From positions 62,001-126,000 of the forward strand of contig JAOANE010000054.1 in the NCBI GenBank assembly GCA_025194985.1: DNA of 64,000 bases, given 5' to 3'. Under the pieces are notes generated by a model that searched no databases, was not told the origin of the DNA, and saw nothing but the letters and a program-made list of their open reading frames with translations. Shown piece by piece: positions 51,574-60,421 of the stretch; the first letter of the stretch is position 1; every line of letters starts with the position of its first letter. This DNA comes from Regnicoccus frigidus (lineage in GTDB: Bacteria > Cyanobacteriota > Cyanobacteriia > PCC-6307 > Cyanobiaceae). Made by a program: the position numbers and the translations under genes.

Positions 51574-54270
51574 TCAAAGCGCGCCGCGCTCATCGGCTTC
51601 AGTGTCCTCTTCACCTTCACCTTCAGCTTCACCTTCGGGAATCACAACCGTTTCCCCGTCGACTTCCTCGCTGAGGACATCGATGACGACCTCGCCGGCC
51701 TCCTCGCTCTCCAGGGCTGGTGGAATCAGAACCAGTTCGCTGAGGTGATCGCCAGAGTCGAGCTTCTGCAGGCGCACGCCCGTGGCGGCCCGGGATTGCT
51801 GGGGGATCGCATCGGATTGCATCCGCACGATCACGCCCCGCTCACTGATCAGCAACAACTCCACCCCGGCGCCGAGCACCTTCAGGCCCACCAGCTCATC
51901 GCCGCTGCGCCGGAATTTGATCGCCCGTAGTCCCAGTCCGGCGCGCCGTTGCAGGCGGAACTGGTTCACCGGCACCCGCTTGCCCAGGCCGCTGGCCGCG
52001 GCCACCAGCACCCAGGGGCCTTCGCTGGCGGCAACCTCCTCGCTGTCGCTTTCCTCTTCGGCGGCATCGACGCCGCTGCCGGCGATCTGACTGCTGGCGA
52101 TCTGATCCGCCAGCTCGGCGGGCAGCACATCCATGCTGACCAGCTGGTCGCCGGGACGCAGGGCCATGGCCCGCACACCCCGGGCCGTGCGGCCCAGCGG
52201 GCGCAGTTCGGCATCAATCAGGCGGAAGTGGATCGTCATGCCCTTGAGCGAGGCGATCAGCACGCTGTCGCCGGGAACGGCCAGCCGCACCCAGCGCAGG
52301 TTGTCGCCTTCTTCCAGGCTGATTGCGATCAGGCCATTGGAGCGGATGTTGGCGAACGCCGAGAGGCGGGTGCGCTTGATGAAGCCACCACTGGTGAGCA
52401 TCAGCAGCTGGACGTTGTCTTCAAAGGCGCTGACGGCCAGCAGGGAGGTGATCTGCTCCTCGCGGGGAATGGGGAGCAGCTGCACCACCGGGGTTCCCTT
52501 GGCGGTGCGGCTGCCCACCGGAATGCGGTAGGCGGGCACGGCGTACACGACTCCCCTGTCACTGAAGAGCAGCAGGGTGTCGTGGTCGTTGCAACTGATG
52601 AACAGCCGTACGGCCTCTTCCCCCTGGCTGCGGGTTCCTGACTTGCCGCGGGTTCCCCGGCTGGTGGCCTCGAACTCGCTGACCGGCATCCGCTTCAGGT
52701 AGCCGGTTTCGGTGAGCAGCACCACCGAGCGCTCGTTGGCGATCAGATCGATATCTTCAAGGCCACCCTCGAGATCGAGGATCTCGGTGCGGCGGGGGGA
52801 GTCATAACGATCGCGCAGCTTGTTGAGCTCTAACTCGATCAGGCCGAGTACCCGCTCACGCCTGCCAAGGATGTCCTGGTAGTCGGCGATCTTGGCAACC
52901 AGATCCTCGTGTTCCAGGCGGATCTTGTCGGCTTCAAGGGCCGTCAGGCGGCGCAGCTGCATCTGCAGGATGGCGTCGGACTGGATTTCACTGAGCCCAT
53001 GGCGATCCTGCAGTTGCTGACGCGCTGTGGCCGCATCGGCCGCGGCGCGAATCAGGGCGATGATGGGGTCGAGTTGATCAAGTGCCCGCAACAGACCCAG
53101 CAGGATGTGGTCGCGTTCCTCGGCCTTGCGTAGCAGGTAGCGGGTGCGCCGTTCGATCGTTTCGACCCGGAAGGCGAGGAACACCTGCAGCTGGCGCCGC
53201 AGGGTGAGCAAGATTGGCTCGCTGTTGACCAGCGCCAGCATGTGGGCGCTGAAGTTGCTCTGCAGGGGGGTGAGCTTGAACAGGTTGTTGAGCACCACCT
53301 GGGGGTAGGCGTCACGCCGCAGTTCGATCACGATCCGCATGCCGTCGCGGTCGCTTTCGTCGCGGATGTCGGAGATGCCCTCGAGCCTCTTGTCGTTCAC
53401 CATTTCGGCGATGCGCTCGATCAGCGACGCCTTGTTGGTCTGGTAGGGCAACTCCGTGATGATCACGGCGTCCCGGTCGGGGCGGCCAGGCACTTCGAGG
53501 GTTTCGATCGAAGCCACCCCCCGCATCGTGATCGAGCCACGGCCGGTGGTGTACGTGTCGCGGATGCCGCGGCGGCCCAGGATCTGGCCGCCGGTCGGGA
53601 AGTCGGGGCCCGGGATGATCGCCATCAAGGCGCGGTCGTCGATCTCCGGGTCGGCGATCAGGGCCAGCAGCCCGGTGATCAGTTCGGTCAGGTTGTGGGG
53701 GGGAATGTTGGTGGCCATCCCGACGGCGATGCCGGACGAGCCATTCAGCAGCAGGTGGGGCAGCCGCGCCGGCATCACGGTCGGCTCCTGCTGGGAACCG
53801 TCGAAGTTGTCGATGAAATCGACGGTTTCAGCTTCGATGTCTTCGAGCAGGCTGTCGGTGGTGAGTGCCTGCAGCCGTGATTCGGTGTACCGCATCGCCG
53901 CCGGTGGGTCGTTGTCGACCGAGCCGAAGTTGCCGTGACCGTCGATCAGCGGCATCCGCATCGAGAAGTCCTGGGCCATGCGCACCAGGGCGTCGTACAC
54001 AGCCGTGTCGCCGTGGGGGTGGTATTTGCCGAGCACCTCACCCACCACCCGGGCGCATTTCCGGTAGGGCCGATCGCTGGTCAGGCCCAGCTCGTACATC
54101 GCATAGAGGATGCGTCGATGCACCGGTTTGAGGCCATCGCGGGCATCGGGCAAGGCCCTGCCCACGATCACGCTCATCGCATACTCCAGATAGGAGCGCG
54201 ACATCTCAATCCGCAGGTCGGTCTGGATGATCCGTCCGTCGGATTCGCCAGGACCCGTTGGAACCGCCAT
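51574..54270 (-). CDS. gyrA: DNA gyrase subunit A
   Basis: Type IIA topoisomerase cleavage subunit of 898 residues. Contains ARDGLKPVHRRIL, ARVVGEVLGKYHPHGDTAVYDALVRMAQDF, and the catalytic Tyr in AAMRYTESR near residue 128. The C-terminal beta-pinwheel starts near residue 510, where the GyrA box is degenerate: TSRGTRG (residues 537-543) instead of Q-R-R-G-G-K-G. It ends in an acidic tail (EGEAEGEGEEDTEADE). ATG at 54270 chosen. Assignment to GyrA rather than ParC rests on length and blade content. Confidence 0.93.
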   Translation of the reverse strand: MAVPTGPGESDGRIIQTDLRIEMSRSYLEYAMSVIVGRALPDARDGLKPVHRRILYAMYELGLTSDRPYRKCARVVGEVLGKYHPHGDTAVYDALVRMAQDFSMRMPLIDGHGNFGSVDNDPPAAMRYTESRLQALTTDSLLEDIEAETVDFIDNFDGSQQEPTVMPARLPHLLLNGSSGIAVGMATNIPPHNLTELITGLLALIADPEIDDRALMAIIPGPDFPTGGQILGRRGIRDTYTTGRGSITMRGVASIETLEVPGRPDRDAVIITELPYQTNKASLIERIAEMVNDKRLEGISDIRDESDRDGMRIVIELRRDAYPQVVLNNLFKLTPLQSNFSAHMLALVNSEPILLTLRRQLQVFLAFRVETIERRTRYLLRKAEERDHILLGLLRALDQLDPIIALIRAAADAATARQQLQDRHGLSEIQSDAILQMQLRRLTALEADKIRLEHEDLVAKIADYQDILGRRERVLGLIELELNKLRDRYDSPRRTEILDLEGGLEDIDLIANERSVVLLTETGYLKRMPVSEFEATSRGTRGKSGTRSQGEEAVRLFISCNDHDTLLLFSDRGVVYAVPAYRIPVGSRTAKGTPVVQLLPIPREEQITSLLAVSAFEDNVQLLMLTSGGFIKRTRLSAFANIRSNGLIAISLEEGDNLRWVRLAVPGDSVLIASLKGMTIHFRLIDAELRPLGRTARGVRAMALRPGDQLVSMDVLPAELADQIASSQIAGSGVDAAEEESDSEEVAASEGPWVLVAAASGLGKRVPVNQFRLQRRAGLGLRAIKFRRSGDELVGLKVLGAGVELLLISERGVIVRMQSDAIPQQSRAATGVRLQKLDSGDHLSELVLIPPALESEEAGEVVIDVLSEEVDGETVVIPEGEAEGEGEEDTEADERGAL

Positions 54271-54361
54271 CTCACACCACAAGTCCGTTACCCAGCTTAA
54301 TCGAGACCGGGCCGCCCGTCTGGTTCTTTCCCGCCGCTGAGCCCCCGACCCCTGGCCCTCG

Positions 54362-55516
54362 ATGACCCTGGAGCCCCGCAGCGAATCCGAGCTTCAGCAG
54401 CGCCAGCGCGCCGGTGACCTGCGGGTCTGCAGCGGCACGGCCTTCCGGGCCAGGGTGGCGGCGGAAGGCTTGGCTTCCGCCTATGCCGCCACCGATGTGG
54501 TGGTGGCCGCCAACGCCGAATTCACCGACCAGGCCTCCCTGCTGCTCCAGCTCGGACCAACGGATCCGCCGATCCGGATCCGCCAGGCGCAGCTCGATGG
54601 GGTGAGCGCCCAGGGGGGCAGCGGCAGCTGCGGGATCAGCCTGCCGATCGGTGGTGGGCTGGTCGAACCGCTGCGCCAGGGCGGCGCCCAGGTTCTGGGC
54701 CGGCTGCTGGCCGGCGCGGAGGTGGTTCTGGCGCTCACGGGTGAGGCCACGGCCCTGCACCCCTGCCGGGAGTTGAAGACGCGCCTGAAGCTGGAGCGGA
54801 TCGGCGCCGGGCAGTTGCTGCTGAACCGGGCGATCAGCGAGAACGGCGTGGTGGCGTTCAGCAGTGCCGAAGGGATCATCCACAGTCCCTGTGGCCCGCT
54901 GCTGGGCCCCTATGGCGGAGCCCTCTATAGCGGTGGTGGCAGCCGCAGCATCGGCCTGACCATGCCGCGGCTGGCCTTCCTGGGTCCAGGTTCGCCGGTG
55001 CTGGTCGGCGGCGCACTCGGCTGGGTGGTCGGTGCCGGCAGCGGTCATCAGCCCCAGACCCGGCGCCTGCCCAGCGGCCATGCCCGCGCTCCCGGTGCCG
55101 TGGCCGCCGTCAGTGTCGAGCTGCGCGAGCTGCGGCCTGAATGGATCCGCCCCTGTTTCTTCGAGGGCCACGGCAGCGGTCTGCTGGTGGCGATCGCGGC
55201 GCCGATCCCTCTGATCAGTGCAGCGGTGGCCCGCCAGGCCTGCCTGGGCGATGATCAATTGGAAGCTCCGGTGCTCGATTTCTCGATTCCACGTCGCCTC
55301 AAGCCGAGCTTCGGCTATGTCGCCTACAGCCAGTTGCTGAGCGGTGTTATCCAGGTGGATGGACGTCAGTTGCCCTGCTTCCCGGCCCACAGCCCTCGCC
55401 TGGCCTCAGGCATGGCCGACCTGTTGATCGACCAACTGCGCAGCGGTCGCTTTCCCTTGCGCCTACCGCTCGAACCTCTCCCGCAGCGCAGTGGCCTGAT
55501 TCCCCTTGACCCCTGA
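54362..55516 (+). CDS. DUF39 / homocysteine biosynthesis (HcyBio)-like protein
   Basis: A 384-residue soluble protein. ATDVVVAANAEFTDQASLLLQLGPTDPPIRI, QLDGVSAQGGSGSCGISLPIGG and PRLAFLGPGSPVLVGGALGWVVGAGSGHQP match the order of motifs in the DUF39 family, which in methanogens and some anaerobes helps make homocysteine from aspartate semialdehyde and sulfide. Here the partner CBS/ferredoxin subunit is not adjacent. The role in a cyanobacterium is inferred and unproven. Divergent from gyrA. Confidence 0.72.
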   Translation: MTLEPRSESELQQRQRAGDLRVCSGTAFRARVAAEGLASAYAATDVVVAANAEFTDQASLLLQLGPTDPPIRIRQAQLDGVSAQGGSGSCGISLPIGGGLVEPLRQGGAQVLGRLLAGAEVVLALTGEATALHPCRELKTRLKLERIGAGQLLLNRAISENGVVAFSSAEGIIHSPCGPLLGPYGGALYSGGGSRSIGLTMPRLAFLGPGSPVLVGGALGWVVGAGSGHQPQTRRLPSGHARAPGAVAAVSVELRELRPEWIRPCFFEGHGSGLLVAIAAPIPLISAAVARQACLGDDQLEAPVLDFSIPRRLKPSFGYVAYSQLLSGVIQVDGRQLPCFPAHSPRLASGMADLLIDQLRSGRFPLRLPLEPLPQRSGLIPLDP

Positions 55517-55580
55517 TCGTCAGTCGCTGAGCACGATCCGCAGAACGCCGTAAGCTCACCCGACGGTTCTGAAGCGACCG

Positions 55581-56147
55581 ATGGTTGAATCTTCCTCATT
55601 TCCGACCCCTGAAGCCCCCGGCGAAGAGCCGGCTGAGGCGCTCAGCGATGCGGCAGTCAGCGAGCCTGCAGTCGAGCCAGTAGCAGAGCCAACGCCCCCG
55701 GCTGCTGAGGCACGGCCCGAGCTCGTAATCGCCGTACCCGTTCCTGAACCTGCCGAGCTCCCGCCAGCTCCGGCCGAGCCCGACCCCGTGCTGGCGGCCA
55801 CCCTGCAGGCTCCGGCGATGGCGCCAGAACCGGGTGGTGAATGGGACCTGCTGGTGGCCAAAATTAAGGACTGGATCGGCAGCGGTGAACCCCAGAAAAC
55901 CTTTCAGCGCTACAGCGGCCCCCTGAAGGCCGCCGGGCTTTTTCTTGCTGTGGTGGTGCTCCTGCGCCTCTATGGCGCCCTGCTCGGGGCGATCGAAGGG
56001 CTGCCGCTGGTGCCGGGCCTGCTTGAACTGGTCGGAGTGATCTGGCTGACGGGTTTTTCCTGGAACAACCTTGTGCGCAGGAGTGATCGCCGGCGATGGC
56101 TCGATTCGCTGCAGCAGCGCTGGAGCTCTTTCCGCGGCAAGAGCTGA
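55581..56147 (+). CDS. CAAD-domain membrane protein
   Basis: A 188-residue protein with a disordered Pro/Glu/Ala-rich N-terminal half (residues 1-85) and a CAAD domain with two membrane helices: AAGLFLAVVVLLRLYGALLGAI and VPGLLELVGVIWLTGFSWNN, flanked by amphipathic helices. CAAD domains are found in cyanobacterial aminoacyl-tRNA synthetases and in CURT1-type thylakoid curvature proteins. This stand-alone version resembles CURT1. The region before the next gene holds nothing else. Confidence 0.88.
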   Translation: MVESSSFPTPEAPGEEPAEALSDAAVSEPAVEPVAEPTPPAAEARPELVIAVPVPEPAELPPAPAEPDPVLAATLQAPAMAPEPGGEWDLLVAKIKDWIGSGEPQKTFQRYSGPLKAAGLFLAVVVLLRLYGALLGAIEGLPLVPGLLELVGVIWLTGFSWNNLVRRSDRRRWLDSLQQRWSSFRGKS

Positions 56148-56228
56148 GCTCTCCCAGGCTGGGCAGGCCACACCCGGTCCCCCCGCAGCCCGGTTGATAG
56201 CTTGGCCCGACTGTGACGACGACCAGCG

Positions 56229-57392
56229 GTGACCATTCTTCTCGGTCGGAACCGGACGGTTCGCCGTGCCTACGGCATCGACGAAATTGCCTTGGTGCCC
56301 GGTTCGCGCACGGTCGATCCAGCTGTCACCGACAGCCGTTGGAGCCTGGGCGGAATCGAACGGGAGATTCCGATCATCGCCAGCGCCATGGATGGGGTGG
56401 TGGATGTGGCGATGGCAGTCGAGCTCTCCCGGCTCGGAGCCCTCGGTGTGCTCAACCTCGAGGGGGTGTACACCCGCTACGACGATCCCAATCCTGTGCT
56501 CGACCAGATCGCCTCGGTGGGCAAGGAGGCGTTTGTGCCGCTGATGCAGGAGATCTACAGCCAGCCGGTGCGTGAAGATCTGATCTGCCAGCGGATCGCT
56601 GAGATCAAGGCAAAGGGAGGAATTGCCGCGGTCAGTGCCACCCCCGTGGCCGCCCTGCGCTTCGGCAAGGCGGTGGCCGAAGCCGGCGCGGCCCTGCTGT
56701 TCGTGCAGGCCACGGTGGTCTCCACCGAGCACATCGGTCCTGAAGGCCGCGAAAGCCTCAACCTCACCGCCCTCTGCCGCGACCTGGGCTTGCCGGTGGT
56801 GATCGGCAACTGCGTCACCTATGCGGTGGCCCTGGAGCTGATGCGCGCCGGAGCGGCGGGTGTGCTGGTGGGGATCGGCCCGGGGGCCGCCTGCACCTCC
56901 CGCGGCGTGCTCGGTGTGGGCATTCCCCAGGCCACCGCCGTCGCCGATTGCGCCGCCGCTCGCGACGACTTCGAGCAGGAAAGCGGGCGGCGGGTGCCGG
57001 TGATCGCCGATGGAGGCATCGTGACCGGCGGAGACATCTGTAAGTGCATTGCCTGCGGCGCCGATGCCGTGATGATCGGTTCACCGATCGCCCGGGCCAG
57101 CGAAGCCCCCGGCCGCGGATTCCACTGGGGCATGGCCACGCCCAGCCCGGTGTTGCCCCGCGGCACCCGCATCAAGGTGGGCACCACCGGAAAGCTGGAA
57201 ACCATCCTGCGTGGCCCGGCAAGCCTCGATGACGGCACCCAGAATCTGCTGGGCGCCTTGCGCACATCCATGGGAACGCTGGGCGCCCGCACCCTGCGGG
57301 AGATGCAGTCGGTGGAGGTGGTGGTGGCCCCATCCCTGCTCACCGAAGGCAAGGTGTATCAGAAGGCCCAGCAGCTCGGCATGGGCAAGTGA
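56229..57392 (+). CDS. guaB3: GuaB3-family IMP dehydrogenase
   Basis: A 387-residue (beta/alpha)8 enzyme of the IMP dehydrogenase family without the CBS domains, hence GuaB3. The active loop contains GPGAACTSRGVLGVGIPQ with the catalytic Cys, followed by IADGGIVTGGDICKCIACGADAVMIGSP. Expected to oxidise IMP to XMP for guanine nucleotide synthesis, though some members were thought to be GMP reductases. Starts with GTG. A strong hairpin lies downstream. Confidence 0.93.
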   Translation: MTILLGRNRTVRRAYGIDEIALVPGSRTVDPAVTDSRWSLGGIEREIPIIASAMDGVVDVAMAVELSRLGALGVLNLEGVYTRYDDPNPVLDQIASVGKEAFVPLMQEIYSQPVREDLICQRIAEIKAKGGIAAVSATPVAALRFGKAVAEAGAALLFVQATVVSTEHIGPEGRESLNLTALCRDLGLPVVIGNCVTYAVALELMRAGAAGVLVGIGPGAACTSRGVLGVGIPQATAVADCAAARDDFEQESGRRVPVIADGGIVTGGDICKCIACGADAVMIGSPIARASEAPGRGFHWGMATPSPVLPRGTRIKVGTTGKLETILRGPASLDDGTQNLLGALRTSMGTLGARTLREMQSVEVVVAPSLLTEGKVYQKAQQLGMGK

Positions 57393-57504
57393 GCGGAGGC
57401 CGCTGACACAGGCCGGTCTAACTGTTGGACAAGGGGAGACAGACAGAGACAGGCGTTAGTCTCGGTCTGTGGGGGCTTCGGCTCGCACACTCCTCACACC
57501 TCCC

Positions 57505-57527
57505 CGCCCGGCGCGTCCGGGCGTTTT
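57505..57527 (+). terminator. rho-independent terminator downstream of guaB3
   Basis: CGCCCGG-CGCGT-CCGGGCG followed by TTTTGT: a perfect seven-pair GC stem, five-base loop and a short T run. It separates guaB3 from trxA. Confidence 0.85.
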
Positions 57528-57607
57528 GTCTTCCAACGTTCGTGACCGGTGCGGCGGGGAAGCGGGAACCCCGTTGCTAGATTGCCGGAACCTTGTTGTT
57601 CCGTTGG

Positions 57608-57931
57608 ATGTCCAGCCCCACCGCCGTCACCGATGCTTCCTTCGAGCAGGATGTGCTCAAGAGTGATGTGCCTGTGCTGGTCGACTTCTGGGCGCCATGG
57701 TGTGGCCCTTGCCGCATGGTCGCCCCGATCGTTGATGAGATCGCCAAGGAGTTCGAAGGCCAATTGAAGGTCTACAAGCTCAACACCGATGAGAATCCCA
57801 ATATCGCCAGTCAATACGGCATTCGCAGCATTCCCACCTTGATGGTCTTCAAGGGTGGCGAGAAGGTGGACACCGTCGTCGGGGCCGTACCCAAGAACAC
57901 CCTCTCCGGCACCATCGCCAAATACCTCTGA
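57608..57931 (+). CDS. trxA: thioredoxin
   Basis: Disulfide reductase of 107 residues with the standard active site FWAPWCGPCRM (residues about 27-37) and the cis-proline motif SIPTLMVFKGGEK. ATG at 57608 gives the usual m-type thioredoxin length. It distributes electrons from ferredoxin- or NADPH-thioredoxin reductase to Calvin-cycle and other targets. The LOG-family gene follows in another frame without a terminator. Confidence 0.97.
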   Translation: MSSPTAVTDASFEQDVLKSDVPVLVDFWAPWCGPCRMVAPIVDEIAKEFEGQLKVYKLNTDENPNIASQYGIRSIPTLMVFKGGEKVDTVVGAVPKNTLSGTIAKYL

Positions 57932-58013
57932 GCTTCCCCTCCTGCTGAGTCCTTCTCCCCCCACCTCCGCTCCCACCTACTCGGTCATTGCCGCGAACTC
58001 CGATCAAGCCACG

Positions 58014-59111
58014 GTGGACGATCTGAATGGGGCGCTGACCACGGCCTTGGCTGGCCATCCCCAGCGCCCGTTGATCGAGCAGGCCCTCAGCACACTGCTT
58101 GCCTTCGCTACCACAAGCAGCGACCACGACGACTGGCGGCTGATCGACGGCACCCTCAAGGATCTGCAGGCAGCGATGGGCGTGTTCCGCCCCCACCGCA
58201 TGACCCGCAAGGTCACGGTGTTCGGCTCGGCCCGCAGTGCTCCGGGCAGCGAGATCTATCAGTTGGCCGAATCCTTGGCTGAGGCGGTGATTCAAGCCGG
58301 ATTTGAGGTGATGACTGGCGCCGGCGGCGGTGTGATGGAAGCGGCCAATCGTGGTGCTGGTGGTGACAGAAGTTTCGGACTCAATGTGCTGCTTCCCTTC
58401 GAGCAGGACGCCAATCCCTTCATCAGTGAGCATCAGAGCCGTCTGCTCCAGTTCCGTTACTTCTTCACCCGCAAGCTTTTCTTCCTGCGCGAGAGCGATG
58501 CCCTGGTGGTGCTGCCAGGAGGCTTTGGCACCCTCGATGAACTGTTCGAATCCCTCACGCTGATCCAGACCGGCCGCAGCTCGCCGATTCCCCTGGTGTT
58601 GTTGGCTCCGCAGGGGGATCCTTTCTGGGATGGTTGGCAACAGGCGCTGCGCTGTGATCTTCAAGACCGTGGCCTGATCGGTGAGCACGATCTTGAGCTG
58701 CTGAGCACGGCCCACTCGGCCGCCGAAGCCGTCGCGCTGATCCGCCGCTTCTACAGGGTCTTTCACAGGCTCCAGCCTGTCCAGATTCCCCAGCCCGATC
58801 CAACAGGCCAGCCCGATCAGGCAGGTCAGCGCGACCAGACCGTGATGGAGCTGCTCCTCCATCTCCCCCTGCCCGAGCAGCAACTGGCGCTGATCAATCA
58901 AGGCTTCCCCGATCTGCTGCGCTCCGGACTGTTTGTTGCCGCCGAGAGCTGCGATGAGGCTGGAGCGATCTATCCCTGTCTGCGCTTTGATTTCAATCAG
59001 CGCCGGGTGGGTCGGCTCTACCAGCTGATCGATCACCTCAATGCCCTCGACCTGGCTCATTCGGTGGTGCTGCAGCACCCCGAACAGCGCCTCTGCCCCC
59101 TCGCTCCTTGA
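58014..59111 (+). CDS. LOG-family (TIGR00730) protein
   Basis: A protein of about 365 residues. TVFGSARSAPGSE, MTGAGGGVMEAANRGAGG and VVLPGGFGTLDELFE are the family motifs (nucleotide site and PGGxGTxxE). Related enzymes release free bases from nucleoside 5'-monophosphates. The C-terminal 80 residues (after RFYRVFHRLQPVQ) form an extra domain. No ATG follows the trxA stop in this frame; the first GTG (58014) is used, but protein-like sequence continues upstream of it, so the start is uncertain. It overlaps the hisH region by the TTGA shared sequence. Confidence 0.82.
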   Translation: MDDLNGALTTALAGHPQRPLIEQALSTLLAFATTSSDHDDWRLIDGTLKDLQAAMGVFRPHRMTRKVTVFGSARSAPGSEIYQLAESLAEAVIQAGFEVMTGAGGGVMEAANRGAGGDRSFGLNVLLPFEQDANPFISEHQSRLLQFRYFFTRKLFFLRESDALVVLPGGFGTLDELFESLTLIQTGRSSPIPLVLLAPQGDPFWDGWQQALRCDLQDRGLIGEHDLELLSTAHSAAEAVALIRRFYRVFHRLQPVQIPQPDPTGQPDQAGQRDQTVMELLLHLPLPEQQLALINQGFPDLLRSGLFVAAESCDEAGAIYPCLRFDFNQRRVGRLYQLIDHLNALDLAHSVVLQHPEQRLCPLAP

Positions 59112-59113
59112 GC

Positions 59114-59755
59114 ATGTTGCCCGCCAGGCTTCGGATCGGATTGATCGACTACGGGATGGGCAATCTGCACTCCGTGGCGCGGGCGATCGAGCGGCTGGGG
59201 GTGGAGCTGGTGCCTGTGGTGTCAGGGGCAGCGGCCAGTGGCTGCGATGCCTTGATCCTGCCTGGAGTGGGAGCCTTCGATCCGGCCATGGACTGCCTGC
59301 AGGAGTCTGGTCTGGTGGAGCCAATCCAGCGCTGGAGCCGCAGTGGCCGCCCCCTGCTTGGGATCTGCCTGGGCCTGCAACTGTTGTTTGAGGGCAGTGA
59401 CGAAGGCAAAGCCGAAGGGCTGGGGCTGTTGAAAGGGCGGGTGCGGGCCTTGCCGGCCAGCCCCGGTCATCCGATTCCGCACATGGGCTGGGCGCCATTG
59501 ATCCCCAGCCGTCCCACCCCCTTGCTGCCGTCTGAGTGCGCGCCCGCCTGGGTGTACTTCGTCCACTCCTATGCGGCCGCACCCGAAGAACCGGGCTGCG
59601 CTGCGGCCACGGTCGTCTTTGGCGAAGGGGCGGTGACGGCAGCGGTCTGGCAGGACAATCTGGCGGCCTGCCAGTTCCACCCGGAGAAATCCGGCCCCGT
59701 GGGGCAGAGGATGCTGGGCCGCTGGCTGCGCTGGGTGGAGCAGCAGAACCCTTGA
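59114..59755 (+). CDS. hisH: imidazole glycerol phosphate synthase, glutamine amidotransferase subunit
   Basis: Supplies ammonia to HisF in histidine synthesis. The 213-residue class I amidotransferase has RIGLIDYGMGNLHSVARA at the start, the nucleophile Cys in LGICLGLQLLFEGS near residue 83, and the His-x-Glu of CQFHPEKSGPVGQ near 193. An in-frame TTG at 59108 overlaps the LOG stop and is the other possible start. Its stop overlaps the rsmD start. Confidence 0.96.
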   Translation: MLPARLRIGLIDYGMGNLHSVARAIERLGVELVPVVSGAAASGCDALILPGVGAFDPAMDCLQESGLVEPIQRWSRSGRPLLGICLGLQLLFEGSDEGKAEGLGLLKGRVRALPASPGHPIPHMGWAPLIPSRPTPLLPSECAPAWVYFVHSYAAAPEEPGCAAATVVFGEGAVTAAVWQDNLAACQFHPEKSGPVGQRMLGRWLRWVEQQNP

Positions 59756-60375
59756 CACTCAGGCTCAGCGGCGGGCGCAAACTGCTCAGCCCGCCGGGGA
59801 GTACGGCCCGGCCCACGGCGGCGCGGGTACGGCTGGCGGTGATGAACCTGGTGGCTGCTGACCTGGCCGGTGCCCGCTGGCTGGATCTCTGCTGCGGCAG
59901 TGGCGTGATCGGCTGTGAAGCGCTTCAGCGTGGAGCGGAGTTGGTGGTGGCGGTGGATCAGGACCGGCGGATGACGGCCACCGCCTCAGCCAATCTCACG
60001 GCCGTGCGCTCTGGCCTCCAAGGCGCCCCTGACGTCCGCGTGCTTTGCCGAACGTTGCCGGGCTGGCTGGCGATCGGTTCGCAGCATAGGAGCTCCGAAC
60101 TCGGCACAGTGTGCTTCGACCTGATCTATCTGGATCCCCCCTATGCCTCGGGCCTGCAGCCGCAGATCTGCCAAAGCCTGGCCGCGGGCGGCTGGTTGGC
60201 GCCGCAGGGACGGCTGTTGATGGAGTGCGCAAGCAAAGCTCCGGCCTTCGAGTTGCCCGGCTGGCGGATCGATGACCTCAGGCGCTACGGAAGCACCAGC
60301 TTGATGCTGCTCAGCCCAGAGCGCTGCCACGGCGGTATTGATTCCAGGCCGCCACGAACAGGCCCGCAATCGTGA
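59752..60375 (+). CDS. rsmD: RsmD-family 16S rRNA guanine-N2 methyltransferase
   Basis: A 207-residue SAM-dependent methyltransferase for G966 of 16S rRNA. Features: LRLSGGRKLLSPPGSTARPTAARVRLAVMN (conserved start), LDLCCGSGVIGCEAL (SAM motif I) and LIYLDPPYASG, holding the D-P-P-Y catalytic motif near residue 128. It starts at a TTG overlapping the hisH stop as TTGA, with GGAG upstream. Its last 65 bases run antisense into petG. Confidence 0.9.
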   Translation: MTLRLSGGRKLLSPPGSTARPTAARVRLAVMNLVAADLAGARWLDLCCGSGVIGCEALQRGAELVVAVDQDRRMTATASANLTAVRSGLQGAPDVRVLCRTLPGWLAIGSQHRSSELGTVCFDLIYLDPPYASGLQPQICQSLAAGGWLAPQGRLLMECASKAPAFELPGWRIDDLRRYGSTSLMLLSPERCHGGIDSRPPRTGPQS

Positions 60376-60421
60376 TCGGGACCAGACCAAGAACGATGCC
60401 GCAGAGCAGGGGTTCAATCAT
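60311..60421 (-). CDS. petG: cytochrome b6-f complex subunit 5
   Basis: A 36-residue single-helix subunit read on the minus strand: MIEPLLCGIVLGLVPITIAG followed by LFVAAWNQYRRGSALG, matching the highly conserved PetG (37 residues in most species). It stabilises the cytochrome b6-f complex in the thylakoid membrane. The gene is convergent with rsmD and overlaps it by 65 bases; its promoter must lie in the 75 bases shared with the divergent cytochrome c gene. Confidence 0.96.
   Translation of the reverse strand: MIEPLLCGIVLGLVPITIAGLFVAAWNQYRRGSALG

Noticed and set aside
57849..59816. 655-codon open frame antisense to the LOG and hisH genes
   Set aside because: It mirrors two clearly conserved genes on the plus strand; its translation is low-complexity and arises from the high GC content.
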